A stretch of DNA of 64,000 nt from assembly GCA_001939145.1 (NCBI GenBank), contig LSRX01000065.1, positions 23,350 through 87,349 of the forward strand, written 5' to 3'. Below the pieces are notes generated by a model. That model ran no database searches and was not told the origin of the DNA. It was given only the letters and a program-made list of their open reading frames with translations. This stretch comes from Symbiodinium microadriaticum. Its lineage: Eukaryota; Sar; Dinophyceae; Suessiales; Symbiodiniaceae. Of the stretch, positions 1 through 10,944 are shown one piece after another. The stretch's first letter is position 1. Every line of letters starts with the position of its first letter. Position numbers and translations under genes: made by a program.

Positions 1-573
1 AAGTGACCGTTGTGTGCTGCATCCATCAGCGCTGTTTCGCCGCGATTGTCTCGCGAATCCGGCAAAGCACCGGCCTCCAGGAGCAAGTGTGCGACGTCCA
101 CGTGGCCGTTCTCAGACGCCAACATCAATGGTGTAATTCCATCGTCATCGTCTGCAGCATCTGGGTCCATGGGAAGCTGCAGCAGAGTGTCAACCTGCGA
201 GCTTGAGAAAGAGTAGGTTGCTTCCTAAAACAGCAGGTTCCGAGATTTAGTAGGTTGTTCTGCGCAGTCGGCTGTCAGTAGGGCACACCCTGCCTGCCTT
301 GGCCACGTTGCCATCGGATGCCGCTACGTACAACTCTTGCTGCTGGTCCTCCGAAAACTCAGAGAATGCCACGATCAACACCTGCAGATCCATTGCGGTG
401 TCCAGCTTGACCGCGTCATCCAGGGTGTGGCCATCATGAAGCAGCCTCTGCCTGAAGCGCGGCGGCAGGCCGTGCTGCTGATGTAGTCGATGCTTCAAGG
501 CCTTCACATCGCTCAGCTCTGTGAGAGGAAGGCTTGCCACCTCTTCCCCGGAAAGCAGCGTGATGCGCAGCAT
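1..573 (-). CDS. UA1: ubiquitin-like/ankyrin repeat protein, partial at window edge
   Basis: Two exons on the minus strand. Exon 1 (573 to 289) encodes a ubiquitin-like beta-grasp domain: start [12 protein letters not shown], then [11 protein letters not shown], which lines up with the GIPPDQQRLIF region of ubiquitin, and no terminal Gly-Gly. The intron (288 to 195, 94 bp) has a GT donor and a CAG acceptor followed by G, in phase 0. Exon 2 starts [10 protein letters not shown] and continues with ankyrin repeats ([22 protein letters not shown]) until it leaves the window at base 1, so the C-terminus is not visible. The second repeat begins [11 protein letters not shown]. Function is inferred only as a protein-protein interaction scaffold. 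No disabling change is visible in the part present. Confidence 0.8.
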
Positions 574-1063
574 TGCTGGCCAAGCTGCCCATTACGGAGC
601 CAGCTACTGCATTTATCAGGAGCTCCCGAAGTCCATTGACTCCGTCCCCGAGAATCGCAAACCCTTGCTCATGAAGCCGCAGCGGAGGTCTTTCCTAATC
701 CGTGATCCCTCAACGACCCTGCGAATCCTAGATTCCGCCAAGCTGCATGAGGCTGCAACTCTGGAGTTCTAGACAGCCTAGGAAGGTTCTAGTGAAGCCT
801 TGGAAGAGCGATTCCTCCGGTGGGCTTGCTTGAAGGTTCGCTCAGATTTATGTAGGCTTGTCAGCACCTCAGTTAGGGTTTGAAGTGTCTGCAAGTCTGG
901 TGTGTGTAGTGAAAACCCCCTGGATTCAAATTCCCCTGCTCCGTGAAGTAACTTCCACACAGTAGGTTTAAGTGCTTTGTGGGGTGTGCGGCACGGTCAT
1001 ACGAGTCGAGACTGAGCCAAGACTCTGAGTAAAGGCAAATGTGGTGGTGACGGCGGCGGGAGG
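574..1063. other. Intergenic, no gene recognised
   Basis: Upstream of UA1. Short open frames exist on both strands but none has a recognisable domain. No hairpin element or telomere-like tract is obvious. Confidence 0.5.
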
Positions 1064-1093
1064 AGTAGTAGTAGTAGTAGTAGTAGTAGTAGC

Positions 1094-1136
<43 letters not shown>

Positions 1137-1154
1137 ATAGTGATAGTGATAGTG

Positions 1155-1214
<60 letters not shown>

Positions 1215-1293
1215 ATAGTGATAGTGATAGTGATAGTGATAGTGGTAGTAGTGGTAGTAGTGGTGGTGGTGGTGGTGGTGGTAGTAGTAGTAG

Positions 1294-1331
<38 letters not shown>

Positions 1332-1405
1332 GAAGTAGTGCTGGTGGTAGAGGTAGTGCTGGTGCTAGTGCTGCTAGTGGTAGTGGTGGTAGGAGTAGTA
1401 GTACA
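1064..1405. repeat. GTA/TAG trinucleotide microsatellite
   Basis: Long array of GTA units interrupted by blocks of GATAGT, GGT and AATGAT. It creates open frames on both strands that translate to poly-Val or poly-Leu/Ser; these are artefacts of the repeat. Confidence 0.95.
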
Positions 1406-1744
1406 TAGGAGCAGGAGCTGGAGGAGTGGTGGTAGAAAGGAGGAGCTGGAGGAACAGGACCAGCAGCGTGCGCATGCGGAGGGCCCTTTTCTGTCTGTTC
1501 TCCAGGAAATATTCGTGCGAAAACCACAGGCTTCTCGACCTGCTAAGTCAAATCAGTTCCGAGCTCTGCGCAACAATATCCCAAGAGCAGGATGGCATTC
1601 GGCTTATGACCATGCCAAGCTTCTCTGATTTTGTTGAATGCACTAAACTCAAAACCTTAAACCTGTTGGCATTTTACTACCCAGAAGGATCCCCGGCTTG
1701 AAGAGAAACCCGGTATAGAGTCCTGTCAATGCCTGAGAAGTTCA

Positions 1745-1827
1745 TACTGTTGATGATATGTATCCTGCATTACCCAGAATAAGGAATATACCATAAGTCC
1801 TTAAGGTTACGTATATCATCAACCGTA
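1745..1827. mobile_element. Hairpin MITE family B, copy B1
   Basis: Terminal inverted repeats (CTGTTGATGATAT and its complement) flanked by TA on both sides. Shortened to 83 bp compared with about 105 bp for full copies. Confidence 0.75.
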
Positions 1828-1852
1828 ACTCCCGTTTACCACCTATAATTCA

Positions 1853-1972
1853 GGGGCCGAGTCGGCTGAGTAGCCTGGCCCAAAAAAGGTTAACCTTTTA
1901 GGGTTTAGGGGTTTAGGGTGAATAGTGGGATTATGTACGCCCCAAAAGGTTTTAGGTTACCTACTCAGCCCC
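1853..1972. mobile_element. Hairpin MITE family E, copy E1, with telomere-like insert
   Basis: Ends GGGGC...GCCCC with the internal AAAAAAGGTTAACCTTTT typical of family E. After CCTTTT, a TTTAGGG-type stretch (1900-1918) interrupts the element before it resumes with GAATAGT. Confidence 0.7.
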
Positions 1973-2598
1973 TGAGTATAAAATCCTGATCCCTCTAGCT
2001 TGCCACCCTGCTGGGTCTTCGCTGCTTGGTGTTATCTCCCTGCAAGGTGTCCTTCATGAGATTTTCACCGGTCAGTCCAGAACTATAAGAAGTCGAGAAT
2101 AGATCCTGTATACTGGGTTGGCCCTTTAGAAACGTTTCAAAGTCTAGACATAAAGAAGTTCTCCTCAGGCCAAAAAAAAGGAAAATACAACATGTCCCAA
2201 AGGCCTACCTACCCTAAACCCTAAGCCCTAAACCCTAAACCCTAAGCATAACACCCCCCCTGCAAAGCCCCCTCAAAAGGTCGGCAGCCTGGTCGCTCTT
2301 TGGCGCGCGATGTCTCTGGCAGCCTCTGGAGCAAAAGGTTCACGGAGACTGCGTGCTTGAGGGCTTCAGGCTTGGGGCTTTGGGTTTGGGGTTTATAGGG
2401 TTTAGGGTTTAGGGGTTTGGGGTTTGGGTTATAGGGCTTTTGGGGTTTGGGGTTTAGGTTATAGGGTTTACAGGGTTCAGGCTTTAGGGTTTGGGCTTTA
2501 GGGTTTATGTTGCTGGTATCGTTGCAGGGGGCTGTACTCAGGCTTCCAATGTCGCCGAAGTTCGGGGCAACCTTGGGTTCATTGTAGGGATCGTTTTT
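1973..2598. repeat. Intergenic with telomere-like tracts
   Basis: CCCTAAA units at about 2210-2250 and degenerate TTTAGGG/TTTGGGG units at about 2385-2515. Bases 2119-2215 resemble 36672-36780 (shared GGTTGGCCCTTT and AAAGGCCTA), a possible further repeat family. No gene seen. Confidence 0.65.
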
Positions 2599-2707
2599 CC
2601 CAGAGACTCCAAAACCCTTTAATTAAGGAACATACCTTAAATTCTATTTGGGTTCCTATTATAGCTTCAGGTATATTCCTGAATTTAGGGGTTTTGGAGT
2701 CTCTGGG
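2599..2707. mobile_element. Hairpin MITE family C, copy C1
   Basis: Ends CCCAGAGACTCCAAAACCC and its complement, flanked by TT on both sides. Interior TTAAGG...CCTTAA is also palindromic. 109 bp. Confidence 0.85.
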
Positions 2708-2866
2708 TTCTGGATATTATTAAGCCCTAAACCCTAAACCCTGATATTATTGGATTTAGGATCCAAGGCTCTGGGAACTTTCCGGTCCTCTGGGGCTCCG
2801 GTGGGCGCGTCCAAGCCACGGCAAAGCTCCGCCAACCCGAAACTTCCGGAGGACAGAGCCGAAACC

Positions 2867-3060
2867 TACTTGGAGGTTCATTGGGGTAGTTATCAGTAGG
2901 GTTATGGGGTTCCTTTAAGGGTTCCTTTTAAGGGTTCTATAGGGTTCTTTTTGGTTCTTTAGGGTTTAGAGATAAGTGGGGTTAGTCCCCCAATATGGGT
3001 TATAATGCTAGCTACCCTACTTCTATCCCCGTCTTATAACTACCCATGAACCTCCAAGTA
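2867..3060. mobile_element. Hairpin MITE family A, long subtype, A1
   Basis: Ends TACTTGGAGGTTCAT and complement, with TA at both ends. It carries an extra internal block of GGGTTCCTTTAA type that is also found in the copies at 34452 and 41036, so these three form a long subfamily. Confidence 0.8.
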
Positions 3061-3889
3061 TACCACATACTGCACGCACAACGCTCCCCTGATTGAGCGA
3101 TGGACGCCAGGATTGTTATCGGGCTCGGCTAAGCTTTCCTATAGATAAACCTAAACCCTCAACCCCTGGAACCCGCAAAGTCACTTCCCCAAGGCATGGT
3201 CTTCTACGTTGTCCTTTTGCGGAAAAGGGATATTCCTCACACTCTAGTCCTGTTTAGGGTTTAGGGTATAAGAGGAATCCTTTCACGAAGTTTAGCATAG
3301 CCGGCCTGTCTACAACCCTAGTTCGGCCTTCATCTCAATCTGAAGGGCCCCACGATGCCTCGAAGCTCGCTCGTAGCGTCGATTTATTTGGCTTGGGAAT
3401 TGTGGGATTCTGTGAGCTTGGCCGTGGGAGCCTGCAAGGTTAACGGCAGGTGCACAGGAGTTCAAGACTTCTATTTTGAGTTTCAGGAGCGTTGTAGAAG
3501 CTGTAGGTTAGGATGTCGCTGCACAAGCTCAAGCTTTAGGTCGGGAGAATCAAAGCTTCACATATCTCTTTTTGCTACCAAAAGCACTGCCCATCTAAAT
3601 GATCGTCTCAGTCGAGCCGGCAAAGGCCCATTTGTGAACTCTAGCGATCGTTGCGCTTTACACCCCTCCACATCACCGTAGGCGAGGGCTTCGGGGCGGG
3701 GTTCAGGAGCATAGGATGAAAGCGTCAAAGGCGCTAAAGGCTTTCTAGGTTAGGGTGAGGAGGCTAGGACGGCTCACGACCATCACCGCGACCTTGCGGC
3801 CTTGTGATGGTATTGGTATCACGAGAACAAGGCGCAACTGACGAATGTCATTCTAAATGTTGTCAACACCGTGGAGGGGTGCGATTTGG
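3061..3889. other. Intergenic, no recognised gene
   Basis: A 108-codon open frame at 3355-3681 on the plus strand has no recognisable domain and no copy elsewhere in the window. I do not call it a gene. Confidence 0.4.
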
Positions 3890-4860
3890 GCTCAAGGCTC
3901 TTGACTGAAGACTCTCCTAATCCAAGAATCCATCAAGTAGCCTGAACTTTAAGCCCTCATCACTCCATTGCTCAGAACCCTTTACTCACTCTTCCTTCAA
4001 ATCCTCAGAGGCCAATACCCCATCGCTGAAAAGGGAGGCCCTTGGCCCTCCACCTCTCAAGAGTCTCCCCGCAGTTTCGCGGCAACGACCGGAGAGGAGC
4101 CTCTGGCGATGCGTATGGCTCACTGTTCGTGCTCTTCTTGCGACGGTGGCGATGGTGAATAACAGTGAATGATGATGATGGTGATGACAAAGGTAACGGT
4201 GAGGATGGTGATGCCAGTGACTGTTGCTGCTCGTTCGGCCCTGTCTCGTCACCAGATAAATTCCTGCTTAAATATCACAATTCACGGAATTGCATTGCTT
4301 TGACAAGTCTGTTCAAGGTGAACGATGCATGCGGGCTCGCTCACGACAAGCTTCCGACTGTGGAGTGGAAGCACTTCTCGAGAGAGATGGTTTTGAACAG
4401 CTCAAATTGAATCGGGTTCAAGGGTCCCGTCCTTTCTCACATTTAAGATCCCTATTAAAGATGAACCTCAACAAAGTCCACCAGCGGCCTGCGGAGGCCG
4501 AGCTTTTCGAAGCCTGCATCGGCAGCAAGCTTCAGGAAACGAACGTCTCGGGAGTTCACTAGTTACCCTAAACCCTAAACCCTTCCCCAAGAGGCTAGGC
4601 GTTAGGACCGTTGTTGGGGTTTAGAGGTCAGTGTTCGCGAAGAGCAGGAGCCCTTGCAGGCTCAAAAACCAAGGGGGCTCCTGCTCGCAACGAGATTTGA
4701 AGCAGTAGGAAGTACGGCTCCAAGCATCTTTTGGCTCTGCAGCGGGCCTGAGGTCATGTTGCAGCAGGGCCTGCAGCAATCGTCGTATTTCGGGAATCTG
4801 TCATCATCAGGCTTAGCTTTCGTTCTTAGACTGAGACTGAAGCCGAGAAGAGGGTCCTGG
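3890..4860. repeat. UA downstream module P, copy near UA2
   Basis: Non-coding module downstream of UA2, near-identical to 7600-8560 and diverged at about 10040-10640 and 13650-14130. It contains TTCGCGGCAACGACCGG and a GAT/GAC microsatellite near 4165-4200. Its recurrence beside family members shows that gene and downstream flank were duplicated together. Confidence 0.75.
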
Positions 4861-4888
4861 GATGGTCCCTTAGCACAGAACACACCTG

Positions 4889-5170
4889 ACTCACCGGTAG
4901 TGATGGGGAGAACTTGGCTTCTGCTGGCTTTGTTCTCTGGGAAACCAAAGCCAGCAGAAGCCAAATTCTGCCCATCAATGAAAGCTGAGGCTTCCGATAT
5001 TCCAGCTCAGGTTCACAGAGAACACACCATTTCCTGAGTCCTGACTCACCGGTAGTGATGGGGAGAATTTGGCTTCTGCTGGCTTTGGTTTCTGGGAAAC
5101 CAAGCCAGCAGAAGCCAAATTCTGCCAATCAATGAAAGCTGAGGCTTCCGATATTCCAGCTCAGCTTCAC
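4889..5170. repeat. Tandemly duplicated hairpin next to UA2
   Basis: About 150 bp present twice in tandem. Each unit has GACTCACCGGTAGTGATGGG, then a perfect inverted repeat of GGCTTCTGCTGGCTT around a short loop, then ATGAAAGCTGAGGCTTCC. Part of the block is present in inverted orientation in the UA3 flank (8600-8705). Confidence 0.7.
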
Positions 5171-5893
5171 AAATCCCTAAGAGCAGCCGAACGCCTGAGG
5201 CATGACATCTTTCTCAGCGCCGGCGTCCAACAGCAGCTGCACGACTGCAGCATGACCGCGACATGCTGCATCCATCGGTATGGTGCTGCCCCGATTGTCA
5301 CGCTCATCCAGATGGGCACCGGCCTGAAGAAGCAGCTGCGCGACGGAAGCACAAGTGGCTTCACAAGCGTTACATGCTGCATACATCAGCTGTGTACCGT
5401 TGTCGTCATCGCGCAAATCCTTCTGAGAACCTGCCTCAAGCAACAGCTGCGCGATTTGAGCATGACCTGTGTATGCTGCATACATTAGTGCTGTACGGCC
5501 CTCCCACTGGTGCAGATCCTTCTGTGCACCGACGTCCAGGAGCAGAAAGCATGACCGTTGCGTGCTGCAGCAGTTCTTCAGCCTCAGGCATTGAGAAAGC
5601 ATTGTTCACGATCCAAAAGAAAGGGCCCCCAAGTTTAAGGATTTCAGATGTCGTTGCTCGGCTATCAGTAGGGCACATCGGAAGCCGCTACGTACAACTC
5701 TTGCTGCTGGTCCTCCGAAACCTCAGAGAATGGCATCATCCAAAGCGTTCTCCTCGTGAAAGAGCCTCTGCCTGAAGCGTGGCGGCAGGCCGTGCTGCTG
5801 ATGCAGCCGCTGCTTCAAGACCTTAATGTCGCTCAGCTCCGTAAGAGGAAGGTTCGCCATGTCCTCCCCGGAAAGCATTGTGATGCGCAACAT
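5160..5893 (-). pseudogene. UA2: ubiquitin-like/ankyrin pseudogene
   Basis: The Ubl exon starts at 5893 (MLRITMLSGEDM) and matches UA1/UA5 through NALDDA. It then lacks about 45 nt that encode the last Ubl strands, which shifts the frame into a stop; a second deletion near 5680 removes the end of the exon. The ankyrin part survives as an open stretch at 5177-5602 with three to four repeats (GRTALMYAAYTGHAQIAQLLL), but the first repeat is missing and the start of the exon is out of frame. Compared with UA1, the same sequence blocks are present with clean deletions, so this is a decayed copy, not a divergent gene. Confidence 0.8.
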
Positions 5894-6298
5894 GGCCAAG
5901 CCGCAAAGCACGGAGACAGGCTATGGCATGCTGGCGTCGTGCAAGGTTCATGCGATGGGGCACAGGGTGCTGAAATGCGAACTTGAAAAAAACATGTGAT
6001 CCGAGATGCGTTCCTTAAGAGGCCCTGAGCTTATGTTGGAAAAATCCGTGCCCCTTGCATGTCCAGCACATAGATGTGTTAGCACATTATCCTGTTCGCG
6101 TCTTCTGCACATCGGCACAGGATCAGAAGATACGCGCGCCCCGAAAATCGTAAACCCTTAGCCAGCGGTCCGAAGCACAAGTCTTTCCTGAAATCCAGAG
6201 ACCGAACCTGGGAACGCCAGCCTGGCAACACTGGAGCGCTAGACAACGAAGGTTCGCAGGTACAACCAGATGGAAGCCCGAACAGTTACAAACTTCGT
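5894..6298. other. Intergenic, nothing recognised
   Basis: Upstream of UA2. No coding signature, hairpin or long telomere-like tract seen. Confidence 0.5.
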
Positions 6299-6485
6299 GT
6301 TGTAGTTATACTGTAATAGACCCTCTAAGTCCGGTTCTGACGATTGTAGTCATACTATGATAGATCCCCAAAACCCTGTTCTGACCATTATAGTCATAGT
6401 TATAGTATAATAGACCCCCGAAGTCTTTTTCCGATTGCTATACTTATACCATAAATGGACCCTCCCAGACCCTTCTCTGACCATT
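6299..6485. repeat. Tandem repeat, about 55-bp unit, four degenerate copies
   Basis: Units contain GTAGTTATACT...AATAGACCC...AAGTCC/CCCTGTTCTGAC. Each copy has point changes, so the array is old. Confidence 0.7.
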
Positions 6486-6853
6486 AAGGCCCCCATTTTG
6501 CCCTCTCAACCCTGTAGTGGCATTGCTCGGGGTGTGCTCGACATTCTTAGAGTTGTCAGTGGTGCGCTCCAGGTTCGTAGCGTCTACATGACAAGTGTAT
6601 TTCATTGGCGCAGCCCACAACCCCCAACTTCCAAAGCGCCGTAATCGGTGAAGAGAACTTCACATCAACAGGAAAGGATCCGGGACCCTAAGCCCGAAAG
6701 TCAAACCTTTAGCTATAGGGCCTCCCCGCTCCCTCCTAAGTCTTTCGATCTACATACCCGAAACCTTAGGTTTAGTTCAGGCTTTAGGGCTTTGATTCTG
6801 CGCAACAAAATCCAAAAGGTATGAGCAGGATCAATTGAATGTGCTCAGTATTT

Positions 6854-6947
6854 GGGGCGTTCTCTAAGTCAGGGTCCCTTTTTAGGCTCCCCAAGTAGTA
6901 GGGGCACATGGACCCTTAAAAGGAGGCCCTAAAGTAGAGAACTACCC
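6854..6947. mobile_element. Hairpin MITE family D, copy D1
   Basis: Ends GGGGCGTTCTCTAA and complement of GGGTAGTTCTCTA, flanked by a perfect 4-bp direct repeat ATTT (6850-6853 and 6948-6951). 94 bp. Confidence 0.8.
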
Positions 6948-6951
6948 ATTT

Positions 6952-7600
6952 GACCACCCCCAAGGATCTCCGAATTGAAGCCCAGTGTCCTCGGTTCGTT
7001 TAGGTAGGCAGCCTAGTCGTTGTTTGGCGCGTCTCTGCCAGCCTTTGTGGGGTTTAGGAGGTTAGGGTTTGGGGTTCAATCCCCGGCGTCGACGGGAAAC
7101 ATGCTGCATGAGCTGAAGTAGGCATATCGTTAGGCGATATTTGCTGCTGCAATAGTTCGTCCGACACACAGCTGTCTGGACACTAGACTACTAGACAACA
7201 GGGTCCTTGTCATCCGTTCGCCGGGGCACTACATCTTCGTCGGATTCAGAGCTCTCAGGGTTGTAAGGTCCTTTGTTCTTACAGGTCCAGGGTTGCCATG
7301 GACATTTTCGGGAAGCGCGGTGGCCCAAACTGAAGCAACGAGAGGATGAACGCAGTGCTCCCGAAAGCCCAAATCTGAATGATCCTCCCAGTAGACCCGA
7401 TACTGCCCTCTGAAAGTGAAGGGACCATGTATAATAATCCAGCTATACCTTTACACCCCCGTTACTTCACCCCTTCTTTTCTGCTCAAATGCAATGAGGA
7501 GTTGAAGATCTGACGAGGACATCGGAGTCGAGGGTTCAGAGGCATAGAGGGCCCTACGCATGCTTCCTACGTTAGGACGATTTGGGTCCCAAAGAAACAA
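6952..7600. other. Intergenic, no gene recognised
   Basis: Contains short TTTAGG-like stretches near 7050 only. Confidence 0.5.
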
Positions 7601-8560
7601 AAACTGAAGACTCTCTCCTAATCCAAGAATCCATCAAGTCGCCTGAACTGTAAGCCCTCCCTCAGCGCTTCATTGCTCAGAACCCTTTATTCACTCTTCC
7701 TTCAATCCACAAAGTCCAATACCCCATCGCTGAAAAATGGGGCCCTTGGCCCTCCACCTCTCAAGAGTCTCCCCGCAGCTTCGCGGCAACGACCGGAGAG
7801 GAGCCTGTGGCGATGCGTATGGCTCACTGTTCGTGCTCTTCTTGCGACGGTGGCGATGGTGAATAACAGCGAATGATGATAATGGTGATGAGAAAGGTAA
7901 CGGTGAGGATGGTGATGCCAGTGACTGTTGCTGCTCGTTCGGCCCTGTCTCGTCACCAGATAAATTCCTGCTTAAATATCACAATTCGCGGAATTGCATT
8001 GCTTTGACAAGTCTGTTCAAGGTGAATGATGCATGCGGGCTTGCTCACAACAAGCTTCCGACTGTGGAGTGGAAGCACTTCTCGAGAGAGATGCTTTTGA
8101 ACAGCTCAAATTGCATTGGGTTCAAGGGTCCCGTCCTTTCTCACATACTATGATTCTTATTACGGTCGAGGGGTTCATCGTTATAGATGAACATCAACAA
8201 AGTCCACCAGCGGCCTGCGGAGGCCGAGCTTTTCGAAGCCTGCATCGGCTGCAAGCTTCAGGAAACGAACATCTCGGGAGGTCGGGAGTTCAATAATTAG
8301 AATCCTTCACCAAAGACTAGGCGTTAGGACCGCTAGGGGTTTAGGGGTCAGTGTTCGCCAAGAGCAGAAGCCCCTGCAGGCTCAACAACAAGGGGTTCCT
8401 GCCCGCGACGAGATTTAAAGCAGTAGGGAGTACGGCTCCAAGCAGCTTTTAGCTCTGCAGCCGCGGCCTGTGAGTCATGTTGCAGCAGGGGACTCCAGCA
8501 ATCGTCGTATTTTGGAATCAGTTGCCATCATCAGGCTCAGCTTTCGTTCTTAGACTGACC
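7600..8560. repeat. UA downstream module P, copy near UA3
   Basis: Long near-identical match to 3890-4860, including the GATGAT microsatellite and the CGGAGGCCGAGCTTTTCGAAG block. It differs by small indels such as an extra stretch near 8150-8190. Together with UA2/UA3 this defines a duplication of roughly 3.7 kb periodicity. Confidence 0.75.
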
Positions 8561-8696
8561 ATTTCCTGAGTCCTGACTCACCCGTAGTGCTGGTGAGAGA
8601 GACAATTCTCCCTCCCCATCAGTACCGGTGAGTCACGACTCAGGACATGGTGTGTTCTGTGCTAAGGGACCATCTGCCATCTTCTCGGGTTCAGTC

Positions 8697-9629
8697 TCAG
8701 TCTAAGAATGAAAGCTGAGGCTTCCGAAATTCCAGCTCAGGTTCACAAATCTCTAAGAGCAGCCGAACGACTGAGGCATGACATCTTCTTGCGGATTTCA
8801 TCAATGGCGTATGGCCCTCCATGTCGCCCACATTCTTCTCAGCGCCGGCGTCCAACAGCAGCTGCACAACTGCAGCATGACCGCGACATGCTGCATCCAT
8901 CGGTGCTGTGCTGCCCGTCCAGAAGCAGCTGCACGACTGGAGCAGAACCACCGCATGCTGCAGACATCAGTGCTGTGCAGCCGTCATTGTCCCGCACATC
9001 CTTCTCGGCGTCCGCCTCCAGGAGCAGGTGTGCGACATCCAGGTGGCCGTTCTCAGACGCCCTCATCAACAGAGTGATGCCCTCGTCATCAGCTGCAGCA
9101 TCTGGGTCAATGGGAAGCTGCACCAGAGCGTCAACCTGGGAGCAAGAGTGAGTCGGGGGTGTGCGCCCACGTTGCCATCGAATGCCGCTTTGATCAGCTC
9201 GGTCCACTGGTGCCCAGAAGTCTCCGAGAAAGCCATCCATCACGGCTTCCAACTTGACAGCAGGAAGAAGTGAAGAAGCCCAGAGACTCCAAAACCCAAT
9301 AAATTAAGGAATATACCTTGAGTCTCTGGGAGCCTTTGCCTCGACGACTTTGTCGCTTCAATGCCGGGCGGCCGAAGCCTGCTCGGCAGGTTCGGCTGCA
9401 GCTGTGTCTGCGTCGTTTCGGTGGGGAGGACGTCACAGCCACTACTCTTAGATCGACGACAGTGTCGGAGGTGACCGCACTCATCCAAGGCGTTGCCTTC
9501 GTAAAGGAGCCTCTGCCTGAAGCGCGGCGGGAGGCCGTGCTGCTGATGCAGTCGCTGCTTCAAGCCCTTCAGCTCCGTGAGAGGAAGGCTCGTCAGCTCC
9601 TCCCTTGAGAGCAGCGTGATGCGCAACAT
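8697..9629 (-). pseudogene. UA3: rearranged ubiquitin-like/ankyrin pseudogene
   Basis: The Ubl exon starts at 9629 ([12 protein letters not shown]), has lost three codons (TELKGLKQ where paralogs have TELSDVKGLKQ) and gains one G after NALDD that shifts frame. Downstream lies a shortened family C hairpin (9279-9330), and beyond it a second partial Ubl segment (VKLEAVMD, and in another frame AFSETSGHQW), so two pieces of the domain are present out of order. The ankyrin exon begins at 9135 (VDALVQLPID) with two repeats; a net 32-nt deletion near 8928 shifts frame, and the rest continues in another frame until a stop at 8697 after non-family residues. The remaining space between the exon pieces is only about 36 nt. 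Confidence 0.75.
9279..9330. mobile_element. Hairpin MITE family C, internally deleted, C2
   Basis: Both 12-bp ends CCCAGAGACTCC and CTCTGGG side are present but only 52 bp remain. Flanked by AG on both sides. It lies inside the UA3 Ubl remnant. Confidence 0.75.
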
Positions 9630-10039
9630 GGCTGGCCAAGCCACTGACTGCAGAATTGTTGCGGTGTTGCCTTTGCAGGTTCTGTGTCGCACAAGGCCTG
9701 TAAAGGACTCAACAAGTTGGAGATGTGTAGCGACATATGACTCGGATCACCAACACTATTATGGGGTACTGAAATCTGCAAGTCATGATGCACTTCGAAG
9801 CCGAGATGATCCGCCTCAACTTTAGACTGTACAGCGCAAACCCTAAGCCCCAAACCCAACTCCCTAAACTCTAAAGTCACAAAAACTGGCGGCAAACACG
9901 GGAAAATGGCTCTTTAGCTCCCAGTGCCCTTACGGCTTATGGGAGCAAAGTGGCGGAGAGGGCCTTCTTCTGGGAGATTGCAACGAACCAGAATCCTATA
10001 TCCCTTCCATCCCTTGAAGCAACCCCGACCCAGAGAGGG
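9630..10039. other. Intergenic, nothing recognised
   Basis: Upstream of UA3. Short CCCTAAA-like stretch near 9840-9875 only. Confidence 0.5.
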
Positions 10040-10640
10040 CCAAACTAATAACCATTACGTCGGCCATCCGCCTCTCAACAGCCTCCCTGCAGCTTCGCGG
10101 CAATGGCTGGGGCGGAGCCTGCGCCATTTCCGATTCATCAGTCCCATTATGCGTGCTCTTCTTGCGGTGGTGACGATGGTGACGATGATGATGATGAAGA
10201 TGGCGATGACAGTGAAGGTTGCTTCTTCTTCTTCTTCGTCTATGTCTCATCACTAGGTGGGCTCCTGTTTAAGTATCACAACTGTGTCGCTTTCGACATG
10301 ACAAGTGTTGAAAGTTCACTCTGCACTTGAGCTCGCGCGCAGTAACCTTTCGACCGTGGAGGGCAAGCACTTTTCGCGAGAGATGCTTTATGAATAGGGG
10401 TTATTCCCGCCTTATCTGAGGATCCCGACTTCGAGTTGGGTTTAGGGCGTTAGGCGTCCTTTCTTGGATGAGGATCTAATTATGATCCTCACCGCAGTGA
10501 GGTCGTTCGTTAATAAGACTGTCCACCCTGGCCCCTCGGAGGCTGAGCTTTGAAGCTTCGAGGCAGCGCGATGCCCAAGATCAGCCTCTAAAGCCTGAAT
10601 CGATAGCAAACTTCAAGAAAGTGAAGGTCTCCGGTGTTCA
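10040..10640. repeat. UA downstream module P, diverged copy
   Basis: Shares CGGCCATCCGCCTCTCAACA, a GAT/GAC microsatellite, TTC repeats and the CACTTTTCGCGAGAGATGC block with 13650-14130, and more distantly with the 3.9- and 7.6-kb copies. Confidence 0.65.
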
Positions 10641-10944
10641 TTGCGATCCGCCTCTAAATGCGAGGGTTCTGCACGCCTCAAATCACTTCTGTCTGCAATC
10701 CCTGAAGCTACCTAGACATTGAGAGCACGCTACCCTTCAACTCCTCAGAAAATCGTAAGAACGCCCCCCCCCCTCCCTGAGAAAATTCAATCAAGATTCG
10801 AAGCCTTGATAGGGGCCTCAATAGTCAGAATAAGTGTTGGGGGACTATGTTAACGCAACTAGAACAAAGGGGATACCTCCAGCTGCGTAATCATTCCGAC
10901 CCCTTTATGAATTAGGCTCTCTCTGGGGGCACTTCATACAAGAG

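Noticed and set aside
997..1628. Long open frames across the trinucleotide array (poly-Leu/Ser and poly-Val)
   Set aside because: They are translations of a GTA microsatellite on both strands, with no non-repetitive coding support.
9279..9487. Reading the MITE-containing gap in the UA3 Ubl exon as an intron
   Set aside because: A GT exists after GATGA, but no AG lies where the reading frame resumes (before TGCTGTCAAG), and duplicated domain segments point to rearrangement instead.
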